Origin: Pseudomonadota bacterium
GTDB taxonomy: Bacteria > Pseudomonadota > Gammaproteobacteria > Burkholderiales > SG8-39
Length of the DNA: 35,616 bases
NCBI GenBank assembly: GCA_025352885.1
Contig: JANXRZ010000292.1
Location: 1-35,616, forward strand
Direction: 5' to 3'
Part shown: positions 25,249-33,750 of the stretch, in pieces
How the letters are laid out: each line of letters starts with the position of its first letter
Numbering within the stretch: the first letter of the stretch is position 1
Notes under the pieces: model-generated
Told to the model about the DNA's origin: nothing
Database searches by the model: none
What the model saw: only the letters and a program-made list of their open reading frames with translations
Translations under genes and position numbers: made by a program

Positions 25249-26925
25249 GGTGGGGGGCATCATCCCCAGCGATTCGAATGCAACGCGCTGGAAATCCTCG
25301 GTTGCCTCGCGGACCGCGGTGACGCGAATGCGCTGGACCCCGGTTGGAAACGGCACGTCCAGGCGCGAGCCGCGCTCCGCGACGCCGGGCGCGATCAGCA
25401 GTTCGCCCGGCGCGAGCGGCCCGCTGTCGGCATCGACGAGGATGCCCCGCTGGAAATGCTCGAGGAAATTGCGGTCATGCCGCTTTTCCTCTTCCCAGAC
25501 ACTCGTATAACCCGTCGTCTCCAGGCGAAACCACGCGAGCTTCGGCTGCCGTGCGAACACCGCAATGCCAAGGCTCAGCATTTCCTCCTCGGCGCTGACG
25601 CGCCTCACGACACCAATCACCCACGCAGGCCCGGGTTCGATGTAGACGGCCATGAGAAGCCCCAAGCGCGCCCACGCGGCCTGCTTTCTCGGCACCACCA
25701 GCCCGAGGCCGCCGACGCTTGCATCAACCAGCCTGGCTTTGGCCTCTGCTTGCGATTTGCGGACGACTTTGGGACTTGCCACGGGCTCGGCTTCCCCATA
25801 CACGATCTGCAGGCGCGACTCCTCACCCGGCCCCCGGCGCCAGCCACCTTGTTCAAGCGTTGCGATGACCTCGGCCGAGCTGTCGAACCCGCCCCTGACG
25901 AGCGCAACGGTGCTCAGCGGCACGCGCTTGGAGCGGCGTTGCGGCGGGGTTGGGCCCCAAGCGTCCATCAGGCGGCTGATCATCGCGTTGCGCTCGCGCA
26001 GCGTGAAGCCGGGGCCGAACATCGAGTCCGGCCCTGCAAGGTCCGCGTCCATGTCGCGCTCGAGCAACGACTTGAGCCTCGGCAGGCAGTTGAATGCGTC
26101 GAGGTACAGCACCGACTTGGCCGACGCCGGCAGGCGCCGCACCGCGGTCGGCCGTGAGGCGCCCTGCACCTGGACGGCGCAGGTTGCGCCTTCCATCGGC
26201 TCGGACTCGAGCTTGGCGCTGGAGGCCACGCGCCCCGCGATCCGGAACGCGAGTTCCACTTCGCGCCCGCGCAACGATTCGAGGCCGCACAGGTCGGTCA
26301 ACAGCACACGCGTATAGGCTTGCTTCACAGAACTGGTCGGTGTCGCGTCGGGGTAAACGGCGATCACCTTGCGCAGGACCTGGTGCGCATCGGCGAGCAG
26401 ATAGAGGTTGTGCAAGTCCTCCCAGATGTCGTCGATCACCGGCAGGTTGAGCATGTGCGAGAGAGTGTAGCGGCGGCCGATCCAGCGCGCGCTGCGCAGG
26501 GCGACGTCCGCAACGTTCTCCTCCGACCAGCGCGACGTCTTGTCTTCCCTGAGCAGGCTGAAACCGTACCCGGTCGAAAACCCGAGCGCGCTGTCTAGCA
26601 TGCCGCGCAGGATGGATGCGTCGCCCTGCCGCCCTTCGACCGGCTTGCCCTCGGGCGCGAGATAGAGCACCGACAATGCGCTCCAGTAGCTTCGCGAAGC
26701 CTGCTCGAGCGCCATCAGCACCCTCGCACGGCGCTCGGCGGAAAACTCATCGTCCGAGTTGACCGACATGACCCAGTGCGTAAGTTCTGCCAGGCCTTCG
26801 ATCGGGTCCTGCGGCAACCCTTCGATCATCTTGTTGACCGAGCGCTCGTCCCGCAGCGGGTGATTCGGCAGCGGCGTGCGGCCGAATGCGCGCTCGCGGA
26901 AGCGGGAGAGGTCGAATCCGGCCAT
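25243..26925 (-). CDS. Protein of unknown function with PilZ-like C-terminal region
   Basis: 560 residues, soluble, no signal peptide. I do not recognise the long N-terminal part (about 1-380), which is mostly helical. In the C-terminal region, RLVDASVGGLGLVVP at about 398-412 contains the D-x-S-x-x-G pattern of PilZ domains (D401, S403, G406) followed by beta-strand-like sequence. The upstream RxxxR half of the c-di-GMP site is not clean (RKSQAEAKAR). Context supports a c-di-GMP receptor: its start overlaps the stop of the PAS/GGDEF-like gene by one base (TAATG), and an EAL protein is two genes upstream. ATG 26925 is set by that overlap. Confidence 0.72.
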   Translation of the reverse strand: MAGFDLSRFRERAFGRTPLPNHPLRDERSVNKMIEGLPQDPIEGLAELTHWVMSVNSDDEFSAERRARVLMALEQASRSYWSALSVLYLAPEGKPVEGRQGDASILRGMLDSALGFSTGYGFSLLREDKTSRWSEENVADVALRSARWIGRRYTLSHMLNLPVIDDIWEDLHNLYLLADAHQVLRKVIAVYPDATPTSSVKQAYTRVLLTDLCGLESLRGREVELAFRIAGRVASSAKLESEPMEGATCAVQVQGASRPTAVRRLPASAKSVLYLDAFNCLPRLKSLLERDMDADLAGPDSMFGPGFTLRERNAMISRLMDAWGPTPPQRRSKRVPLSTVALVRGGFDSSAEVIATLEQGGWRRGPGEESRLQIVYGEAEPVASPKVVRKSQAEAKARLVDASVGGLGLVVPRKQAAWARLGLLMAVYIEPGPAWVIGVVRRVSAEEEMLSLGIAVFARQPKLAWFRLETTGYTSVWEEEKRHDRNFLEHFQRGILVDADSGPLAPGELLIAPGVAERGSRLDVPFPTGVQRIRVTAVREATEDFQRVAFESLGMMPPTA

Positions 26926-27770
26926 TACGCGCGCGCCGCTTGATCGGCAGTGGCGCGGGCCAGGAATTCCTGCGCGCCTTCGCCCTGCCTGGATTCGGCC
27001 AGCCCGAACTGCGCAGTCACATGGCGGCAAAGCGGCTCGGTGGTGTCCCCGAGGAGCGCTTTCCTGATCCGCTCGGCCGTTGCCGCCGCTTGTGCAAGAT
27101 TCGTGTGCGGCAACACCAGGACGAACCGCGCGGCATCCGGCCGGGTCACGATGTCGGTCGGGCGTGTGAGCAGGCTGAGCATGAACCCGATGCGTGCAAG
27201 AACCTTTTCGCCGCCTCCCGCCTGCCCTTCTCGCGTCACTTCCGACAAACCCTGCAGGTTGACGGTCAGCAGGCAAAAGGGAGCGGCGCTCCGGCCGGCG
27301 GCCAGGATTTCCGATTCAAGCGCCTGTTGCAGTCGCTCCCGGTTGCCCGTGCCGCTGACCTTGTCGCGCAGACTCTCATCGAGCGGCTTGGTTTCGCGCT
27401 CCACCCTGCTTCGCTTTTCGGCGTCCGCGGCGCGCACGGCCAGGCCTGGCGTGGCCACTTCGGCTTCAGCTACAAGGCACAGGCCGAACGCGGAGCGGAT
27501 GACCTTCCCGCTCAACTGGACTACCTCTCCCTTAGCGTCGCTAAAGTGCAGGCTCCCGCGAAAGACATCCCCATTGCCGAGCGGTCGGGATAGCGCGAGT
27601 TCCTCGAACCGGGGCATGCGGAAACACTCGGAGATGTTTGTCCCGATGCAACGCGCCCCGCCAAACAGGCGGACGAATCCGGCGTTCGACTCGAGCAGCG
27701 TCCCGGTCGGGTCCGCGACCGCGACAACCACGCTCGAAAGGTTTTGCAGGTCAGGTGAAATCGCTTTCAT
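26925..27770 (-). CDS. PAS domain protein with degenerate GGDEF domain
   Basis: 281 residues. A PAS-like sensor is at about 5-105 (VVVAVADPTGTLLESNAGFVRLFGG, then RGSLHFSDAKGEV), a short coiled linker, then a GGDEF-fold domain at about 135-281. The signature position reads TRPDAARFVLVLP, so GGDEF is replaced by DAARF, and the metal-binding Asp of strand 1 is Asn (LLTVNLQGL). Cyclase activity is therefore unlikely; it may bind ligand or partner proteins. ATG 27770 has GGAGA at good distance; an in-frame ATG at 27791 is possible. Confidence 0.85.
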   Translation of the reverse strand: MKAISPDLQNLSSVVVAVADPTGTLLESNAGFVRLFGGARCIGTNISECFRMPRFEELALSRPLGNGDVFRGSLHFSDAKGEVVQLSGKVIRSAFGLCLVAEAEVATPGLAVRAADAEKRSRVERETKPLDESLRDKVSGTGNRERLQQALESEILAAGRSAAPFCLLTVNLQGLSEVTREGQAGGGEKVLARIGFMLSLLTRPTDIVTRPDAARFVLVLPHTNLAQAAATAERIRKALLGDTTEPLCRHVTAQFGLAESRQGEGAQEFLARATADQAARA

Positions 27771-27820
27771 GCCAATTCTCCAGTGGGTCATTAGGACCCT
27801 TGCTCACTTCCGGGATAACC

Positions 27821-27882
27821 ATTGCTGCCAATATTTACTCGAAGTCCCCTGCCTGAGCGGCTTTCCGGGCAGATTGCTGCCA
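27821..27882. repeat. Pair of 10-bp direct repeats upstream of PAS/GGDEF-like gene
   Basis: ATTGCTGCCA occurs at 27821-27830 and 27873-27882, start to start 52 bases apart, about five helical turns. Both lie in the 121-base gap between the EAL gene and the PAS/GGDEF-like gene. They could be tandem regulator sites for the downstream gene. Chance cannot be excluded. Confidence 0.35.
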
Positions 27883-27891
27883 TCGACGCTT

Positions 27892-30800
27892 TCAAGCCGG
27901 CGGCGGTTTCGCGAGGAACTCCTGTTCAAAAATTTCGGCGGGGACGGGTTTGCTGAAGAGAAAGCCCTGCATCTCGTCGCACCCGAGCAGGCGCAGCAGG
28001 CGCGACTGCTCTTGCGTTTCCACGCCCTCGGCGACGACTTTCAGTTTCAGCGCGTGGGCCAGGTTGATGATGGTCGACACGAGCGACAGCCCATCCGGGC
28101 CCGTGGTCATGTCGGTCACGAACGAACGGTCGATCTTGAGCGTATCGACCGGCAGCTTGGCCAGGTACGAGAGGGACGAGAACCCGGTGCCGAAATCGTC
28201 GATCGCGAGCGTCACTTGCATTTCGCGGATCGCCTGCAGGCTTGCGATGCTGTTCTTGACGTCTTCCATGATCACGCTCTCGGTGATCTCGATCTCGAGG
28301 CCCCCGGGGGCGTCCGGATGGCAGCCGACGGCCTGCCTGATCTCATTGATGAAATTCCGGTCCCGCAACTGCAAAGGCGATACGTTGACCGCAATGCGCA
28401 CGGCCGGCAGGCCCGCGGCGCTCCAGCGCAGGTAGTCCGCGATTGCCTTTTGCAGCGCCCAGCGCCCGACGTCATGGATCATCCCGGTCTCCTCCAGCAC
28501 CGGTATGAACTTGCCGGGCGGCACGAGTCCGGTAAGCGGGTCGTTCCAGCGGATCAACGCCTCGGCGCCTGTGAGCTTTTGCGTGACCAGGCTGATCTTG
28601 GGCTGGTAATGCAGGACGAATTCCTGCTCGTCGATGGCGCGGCGCAGCTGGTTTTCCAGCGTCAGCTTGCCCGCGCTCGAGGCGGTCATCTTCTGCTCGT
28701 AGAACAGGTAGCGGTTGCCGCTCGACTTGGCTTTCTTGAGTGCCGCCTCCGCGTGTTTCAGGAGCGTTGCGGCCGCAGTGCCGTCGTCCGGGTAGACCGT
28801 CGCGCCGACTTTGGCGGCAATCCTGAAGACGCTCCCTGACAAGTGGAACCGATGCTCGAGAAAAGCGCCCAGCGTCTTTTCAATGAGGCCCGCCAGGTTC
28901 CGGTCCTCCCGGACCCTTGGGAGGATGATGGCGAACTGGTCTGCTCCGACGCGGGCGAGCACGTTTGCATCCCCAACGCCGGCCGTGAGCCACTCGGCGA
29001 CTTTCTTCAGCAACTCGTCCCCCGTCGGGCGTCCAAGAGTGTCGTTGATGTTCCGGAAGCGCTCGAGGTCGAGCAGGAACAAGGCGAGCTTGTGTCTCCC
29101 CGCCTTCGCGCTGCGTTTGTATTGCGCCAACCGATCGAGAAACAGCGTGCGGTTGGCAAGACCCGTCAGCTCATCGTAGTAGGCAAGGTAGTCGAGCCGG
29201 TCGCGCTTTTCGATATGGTCGATCGCATGCGCGATGTCGCCCGAAAGCTCGGACAGGAGCTTGAGCTCCTCGGCATGGAAGAAATCGCTTTCGCCGGAAT
29301 AAAGCGCGAGGACCCCGACGGCCTCGCCGGAAACGACCAGCGGCAGGATCACCATCGAACGAATGCCGACCTCGACGTGTTTGTCCCCGAACGCCACCGC
29401 AGCGTCGCGTTGCGAGTCGTTCGACACGACGGGCCGCTTGTCTTCCAAGGCCTGTTTTACCCTCGGCGTGAGCGCACCATCGGCCGTCACGAGGATCGCT
29501 TCCATGGTGTCTACCAGGGCGTCGCTCTGCGCGCGCAGCCCTGCTTTCACCATCTTCATTGAACCTCGGTCGAGAAGGCCGATCAATGCGATGCGCAGGC
29601 CGCCGACGTCAACCGCGATCCGGCACGCTTCGCCGAACAGTTCTTCCCTGTCCTTCGCCCGGACGATCAGCGTGTTGATCCCGCTGAGCATCGCGTAAAT
29701 CCGGTTCAGGTAGGTGATCCGGTGCTCGGCCGCCCGCCTTTCGGTGACGTCGCGCACCAGCGTCACGATGGTCCATCCGGTGTCCGAGTGCTGGGCATGG
29801 CGGCGGATTTCGACCCACTCGCCGGCGCCTCCGGGATTGGTGCGAAGCGCTTCGACGGGCCTGGCGGGGTGGCCGCTCGCGATGATTGCATCGTACGTCC
29901 CTACGAGATCCGTGCCCGGGCTCAGGTAAAGCCCTACAGGCCCCGACGAGAGGATCTCTTCGCGGCGGCGGCCCTCCAACCTGCAGGCTGCATCGTTCAC
30001 GTAGGTAAATTTCATGCTCGAACGATCCACGAGGTAAATCGCGTCCTCGATGGCATCCATTGCGCCTGAGAAGCGCCGCAGCGAGGCTTCATCGCGTGTG
30101 CGCGCCGCGGCCAGCAAATCGATCCGCTCCTGCTGCTCGATGCGGTCGAGGGCAAGCGAGAGGTTGCCGGTCAGGTCAACGAGCAGGCGCACTTCGTCGT
30201 CGTTGAAGGAGCCGGTCTCCCGGGACCTCAGCGTGACCAGGCCCGCAACGCGCTTTCCCACCACCAGCGGGAGCAGCGCTAGCGCGAAGGTGCCGCCCTT
30301 GGCCATTTCGGCCCGCAAGGGGATTCGCGCGTCCTCCGCCACATCGTTGGATACCAGCACCTGCCCGGTGCGCAATGCGAGCGCGACGAGCCCCGCCGGT
30401 GCCGACGGGTCGGCGTTGTAAGCCTCGAGCAGGCGCTCGAATTGTGCGGTGTCCTCGTTCGAGGACGCTGCGAGCCTGGCCTTGCCCTCCCCATCTAGTA
30501 GGGTGATGCGGGCGGCAATGAAACCGCCTTCGGCGACCGCGATGCGGCACGCTTCCCTGAACAGCCCGGCGCGGTCCCGGATGCGCACGATGGCGCTGTT
30601 GATTCCGCTCAGCACGGCGTACACCCGGTTGAGGCTGGCGATGTTCTGTTCGGCGCGCTTCCTCTGGGTAACGTCGCGGATAAGGGTGACGATCGTCCAA
30701 CGGTCACCGAGCAGTTGCGCATGCCGCCGGACCTCCGCCCACACCGGCGTGCCGTCCGGGCGGCTCCGGGGAATCTCGAAAGGCATGGCCGGCTCGCCGC

Positions 30801-31602
30801 TTGCGATCAGCGCGTCGTACTGGCGCTCGAGCTCGGCGCGCGAAATGTGCAGCGTTTCCCACGGCTCGAGGTTGAGCAGTTGCGGGCGCTCGCACCCCAG
30901 GTACCGGCAGGCCGCGTCATTGGCGTGCACGAAGCGCATGCTTTCCCGGTCGACGATGAGGGTCGCGTCCTGCAGCGCGTCCATCGCGGCCGTGAAGCGG
31001 CGCATCGTTTCCTCGCTGCGCTTTCTTGCGGTGATGTCCGAGGCGACCCCGGCGGTGCGATACGGCGTGCCCTCCGCATCTAGCATCGGGAAGCCGCGCA
31101 CGTTGATCGACCTCGTTTCGCCATCCGGCCGGAGAATGCGAAACTCGAAGTCGAACCCAGTGCTCTGGCCTTCGACAAAGCTTGCAAGCGCACGCTCGCG
31201 GTCCGCGGGATGGATGGAGTCGGTCCACGAGAACGAATTGGCATACAGGCTGTCGCACGACCGCCCCCAGATGCGTTCATAGGCCGGACTTACGTAGAGC
31301 ATCCGTGACCCGTCCGATGTCTGCAGGAAAAATACGTCTGCGATCGAGTCGGCCATCTGCCGGAATTTCGATTCGCTCGCGCGCAGGTTGGCGAGCACCG
31401 CTTCCTGTTTTGCCCGTTCGATGAGGCGTAGGCGGTCCTGTGCCCCGCGTAGCAGGAAAGTCTTGCCATCGCGGTCCGCCACACCGTCGACCTCTCCGCC
31501 AGTCAGCGCCTCGAGCCGCTCGCCCGTCTCGTGCAGCGTTGTGATCAGCGCCGCGATTTCTTCGCTGGTGTCCTCCGGAGCCGGCGGACCCGGCGGTGTC
31601 AT
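27892..31602 (-). CDS. PAS-PAS-GAF-PAS-GAF-GGDEF-EAL sensory protein
   Basis: 1236-residue cytoplasmic multi-sensor c-di-GMP protein. Order: N-terminal coiled segment (1-75) with TGGEVDGV, PAS1 (about 78-195), PAS2 (203-318), GAF1 (322-488), PAS3 (508-626), GAF2 (628-798), GGDEF (800-970), EAL (980-1230). The GGDEF signature is GADQF at 886-890, probably inactive. The EAL domain keeps its set: EAL (E1014), NVSPLQL, EITES, IDDFGTG, LKIDRSF, AEGVET, MQGFLFSKP, so phosphodiesterase activity is likely. PAS2-GAF1 and PAS3-GAF2 are recognisably similar to each other. Start overlaps the kaiB-like stop by four bases. No transmembrane segment seen. Confidence 0.93.
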   Translation of the reverse strand: MTPPGPPAPEDTSEEIAALITTLHETGERLEALTGGEVDGVADRDGKTFLLRGAQDRLRLIERAKQEAVLANLRASESKFRQMADSIADVFFLQTSDGSRMLYVSPAYERIWGRSCDSLYANSFSWTDSIHPADRERALASFVEGQSTGFDFEFRILRPDGETRSINVRGFPMLDAEGTPYRTAGVASDITARKRSEETMRRFTAAMDALQDATLIVDRESMRFVHANDAACRYLGCERPQLLNLEPWETLHISRAELERQYDALIASGEPAMPFEIPRSRPDGTPVWAEVRRHAQLLGDRWTIVTLIRDVTQRKRAEQNIASLNRVYAVLSGINSAIVRIRDRAGLFREACRIAVAEGGFIAARITLLDGEGKARLAASSNEDTAQFERLLEAYNADPSAPAGLVALALRTGQVLVSNDVAEDARIPLRAEMAKGGTFALALLPLVVGKRVAGLVTLRSRETGSFNDDEVRLLVDLTGNLSLALDRIEQQERIDLLAAARTRDEASLRRFSGAMDAIEDAIYLVDRSSMKFTYVNDAACRLEGRRREEILSSGPVGLYLSPGTDLVGTYDAIIASGHPARPVEALRTNPGGAGEWVEIRRHAQHSDTGWTIVTLVRDVTERRAAEHRITYLNRIYAMLSGINTLIVRAKDREELFGEACRIAVDVGGLRIALIGLLDRGSMKMVKAGLRAQSDALVDTMEAILVTADGALTPRVKQALEDKRPVVSNDSQRDAAVAFGDKHVEVGIRSMVILPLVVSGEAVGVLALYSGESDFFHAEELKLLSELSGDIAHAIDHIEKRDRLDYLAYYDELTGLANRTLFLDRLAQYKRSAKAGRHKLALFLLDLERFRNINDTLGRPTGDELLKKVAEWLTAGVGDANVLARVGADQFAIILPRVREDRNLAGLIEKTLGAFLEHRFHLSGSVFRIAAKVGATVYPDDGTAAATLLKHAEAALKKAKSSGNRYLFYEQKMTASSAGKLTLENQLRRAIDEQEFVLHYQPKISLVTQKLTGAEALIRWNDPLTGLVPPGKFIPVLEETGMIHDVGRWALQKAIADYLRWSAAGLPAVRIAVNVSPLQLRDRNFINEIRQAVGCHPDAPGGLEIEITESVIMEDVKNSIASLQAIREMQVTLAIDDFGTGFSSLSYLAKLPVDTLKIDRSFVTDMTTGPDGLSLVSTIINLAHALKLKVVAEGVETQEQSRLLRLLGCDEMQGFLFSKPVPAEIFEQEFLAKPPPA

Positions 31603-31886
31603 GCTGGCGCGGCTTCGAGTCCGAGCGCCCTGAGCACGACTTCGGATTGACTGAGCGAGCCAATGATCTTGCGCACCGGCGCCGGCGCGTACATCACGAG
31701 CGTCGGCGTCATGAAGATCGACTCGGCCAAGGCCCGCTTGGGTTCGCGCAGGACGTCGATGACCTCCACTTCATGACGGCCAGGCAAATGGTCCCGGCAA
31801 AGCGCGGCCAGATTCGCAATTGCGAGCGTCGAATTCTGCGCGTCGCCGGCGACGAAAAGCCTGAACTTGAAAATGCGCTTGCTCAT
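31599..31886 (-). CDS. kaiB: KaiB-like protein
   Basis: 95-residue thioredoxin-like protein of the KaiB family. Family marks: FRLFVAGDAQNSTLA (cyanobacterial VAGNTPNS), VEVIDVL, TPTLVMYAPAPVRKIIGSLS (cyanobacterial ATPTL and PPPVRKIIGDLS). The Asp after the conserved IIG is Ser here. KaiB of cyanobacteria switches fold to bind the CI ring of KaiC. It sits 7 bases after the KaiC-like gene and overlaps the EAL gene by four bases, so the output partner may be the EAL protein. No KaiA is present, as in other non-cyanobacterial systems. Confidence 0.9.
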   Translation of the reverse strand: MSKRIFKFRLFVAGDAQNSTLAIANLAALCRDHLPGRHEVEVIDVLREPKRALAESIFMTPTLVMYAPAPVRKIIGSLSQSEVVLRALGLEAAPA

Positions 31887-31893
31887 GTTGAGC

Positions 31894-32844
31894 TCACTTC
31901 CTGCGAAGGGCCGGCGAATCGGTCCCGCGCAGTTCGCCCATCCTCGCGCGGCCCCGTGTCTGCTCGGACTTGCGAATCTCCGTAGTGCGCGCGAGCAGCG
32001 CTTTCTCAACCTGCTTGGCGACCAGCTCGGTCTGCAGCGACTTGGCGCGCACCTCCAACACCGCCTCCTCCGCATCGAGGAGCACCCGCTTCAACTTGGC
32101 GGCGACTTCGGTCACCTCGTTAGCCGTGCGTTCGGCGTTTTCCTTCTCCCAGCGCAACGTTCCCATCAGCACTTCGCCGCCAGCCGTATACGTATCGGCG
32201 AGGGTGACTCCCTTGTCGCTCAGGATGAGTTCCCTCACCTGGTTCGAATGGGCAGTGCCTCGCGACTTGATGATCGACATGCCGCGGTTGCGCTCGCCTG
32301 CCTGCACGAGGTAGTTGAGGTGGATCCACGTGTCGGCCAGGGTCGATATCTGGAGCGGCGATCCGCCCTCGGACTGGCTGGCCATTTCATCGAGCAGGCT
32401 GGTGCAGATGAGCGTGGTGCCGTCGGCCTTCGACCAGTCGATGAGCCGCTCGGCCACGCTATGCGCCGTGAGCTCGTTACCGGACTTCGACAGCGTCGAG
32501 ACCGGATCGATTACCAGGCAGCGGGCCCGGTGCTCTCTGGCCAGCGTTTTGATGCGCACGAGATAGGTTTCTGCGCTGCCGCTGATGGTCCTGGCGGAGA
32601 TCATGCGCAATACGCCGCTTTTTACATAGCGGTCGAGCCGGATCCCGACTGACAACAGGTTGCGAATGACCTCGGTGCCGTCCGAGTCGAAGCTCACGAA
32701 CATGGTGCGCTCGCCGCGCTTGCAGGCGGCTTCCGCAAACGCGCCGCTCAAGGTCGTCTTGGCGGTGCCGGGAAACCCCGTGATCAGGACGCTTGCGCCG
32801 CGGTAATAGCCGCCCGCCCAGCATCGTGTCGAGCCGCTGGACAC
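31894..32844 (-). CDS. kaiC: KaiC-like ATPase, C-terminal (CII) half in shifted frame
   Basis: Second half of a KaiC homologue, read one frame away from the first half. From about residue 11 it encodes GGYYRGASVLITG, a Walker A with Ala in place of the usual Gly (GFPGTAKT, 23-30), Walker B CLVIDPVS, and LQISTLADTW with S167/T168 at the position of the KaiC phosphorylation pair. The catalytic Glu pair of KaiC is FDSD here. A long charged coiled coil forms the C-terminus (about 230-316). A GTG at 32844 could open this frame but has no ribosome site. Most likely it belongs to one 576-residue protein from 33625. Confidence 0.8.
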   Translation of the reverse strand: MSSGSTRCWAGGYYRGASVLITGFPGTAKTTLSGAFAEAACKRGERTMFVSFDSDGTEVIRNLLSVGIRLDRYVKSGVLRMISARTISGSAETYLVRIKTLAREHRARCLVIDPVSTLSKSGNELTAHSVAERLIDWSKADGTTLICTSLLDEMASQSEGGSPLQISTLADTWIHLNYLVQAGERNRGMSIIKSRGTAHSNQVRELILSDKGVTLADTYTAGGEVLMGTLRWEKENAERTANEVTEVAAKLKRVLLDAEEAVLEVRAKSLQTELVAKQVEKALLARTTEIRKSEQTRGRARMGELRGTDSPALRRK

Positions 32845-33625
32845 CGCTTGAGATGCGTTCGTTCGTCACGTTCGCGTCCAGCCGGCCCAGCGTGCGTGCG
32901 ACGGCGACTTCAAGTCCGTTCTTGCCGATCAGGAAAGGCGATTCGTTCTCGTCGAACGCAGAGCCGCGATACTTCTGCACGCGCAGGTTCCGTTGGGACA
33001 CGCCCATCACGACGCTGTGGTTGAGGACGATCGAACAATCAACCATGAACTGCATGATCCCGAACGGCTGGTCGCGCATGGAACTGCTTTCGTCCCCGCC
33101 CGCCTTCGAGGTAATGATCCCGGTGAACTGGTGGGTGAGGAGCCAGTCGTGCAGGCGGTAGATTTCACGGCGATTGGACGCCGCGTCCGGAAGCAGCGCG
33201 AGCACGATGTCGAGCGCATCGAAGACGATCCGCTTAGCGCCCATCTGGGCCGCCTTTGCCCCAAGCGCGGCAAGCATGCCGCTCAGGTCGAACGCCCCCG
33301 ACTGCACAAGGTCGGGCGTCGGCTGGGCGTCTACAAAGAAAATCTTTTGGGGCATCAGGTTGGCCAGCTTCCAGCCGAATCCTTCGGCGTTCCCGGCGAT
33401 GCGCGCGGCCGTTTCCTCGAATGCAACGAAAATGCCCGGCTCGTTGCACTGGCGCGCGCCATGCACGAGGTACTGCAGGGCTAGGATGGTCTTGCCCGAG
33501 CCCGGACCGCCGATCAGGAGCGTCGTGCGGCCTCTCAGCAACCCTCCGCCGGTAATCTCGTCCAGGCCGGTGATGCCGGTCGGTGCTTTGGTCGCAAACT
33601 TCTTCTTCGATGTGGGCAGTTTCAT
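32477..33625 (-). CDS. kaiC: KaiC-like ATPase, N-terminal (CI) half, frame broken
   Basis: RecA/DnaB-type ATPase. CI domain intact: GLDEITGGGLLRG, Walker A GGPGSGKT at 39-46, catalytic FEE at 69-71, RIVFDALD as Walker B, and VQKYRGS near the domain end. CII begins at ISSGVQRLDTMLGG, then after about residue 270 the frame becomes unrelated and Arg-rich, stopping at 32477. The true protein continues in the next frame (31894-32844). The N-terminal extension to 33697 is unlikely; GGAAGG precedes ATG 33625. It lies 125 bases after a receiver-only protein and just before the KaiB-like gene. Confidence 0.8.
   Translation of the reverse strand: MKLPTSKKKFATKAPTGITGLDEITGGGLLRGRTTLLIGGPGSGKTILALQYLVHGARQCNEPGIFVAFEETAARIAGNAEGFGWKLANLMPQKIFFVDAQPTPDLVQSGAFDLSGMLAALGAKAAQMGAKRIVFDALDIVLALLPDAASNRREIYRLHDWLLTHQFTGIITSKAGGDESSSMRDQPFGIMQFMVDCSIVLNHSVVMGVSQRNLRVQKYRGSAFDENESPFLIGKNGLEVAVARTLGRLDANVTNERISSGVQRLDTMLGGRLLPRRKRPDHGVSRHRQDDLERRVCGSRLQARRAHHVRELRLGRHRGHSQPVVSRDPARPLCKKRRIAHDLRQDHQRQRRNLSRAHQNAGQRAPGPLPGNRSGLDAVEVR
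32811..32819 (-). other. One-base frameshift site in the kaiC-like gene
   Basis: The minus strand reads GGGCGGGCG where conservation expects codons for GGGYYRG. Removing one base here joins both halves in frame; the total span 31894-33625 is 1732 bases, one more than a multiple of three. It may be a sequencing or assembly slip in a G-rich run, a recent mutation, or recoding. Confidence 0.8.
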
Positions 33626-33750
33626 GAGCCTTCCGTGCGGGGGAACTTGCGCTGCCTTGGATGATGAGCGCGCCCCGGGCGCCGGTAAGTCGGGCAACTT
33701 GGACAGTTCGTGTGGGGAGTTCTCGACAGATGCCCGGCCACCTCCCCGGT

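Noticed and set aside
26950..28839. Open plus-strand frame of 629 codons opposite the GGDEF/EAL genes
   Set aside because: Spans two real minus-strand genes and the gap between them, with Ser/Arg-rich sequence and no domain.
33670..33690. GC-rich palindrome-like run in the gap before the kaiC-like gene
   Set aside because: Short, interrupted and expected from base composition; no promoter elements around it.
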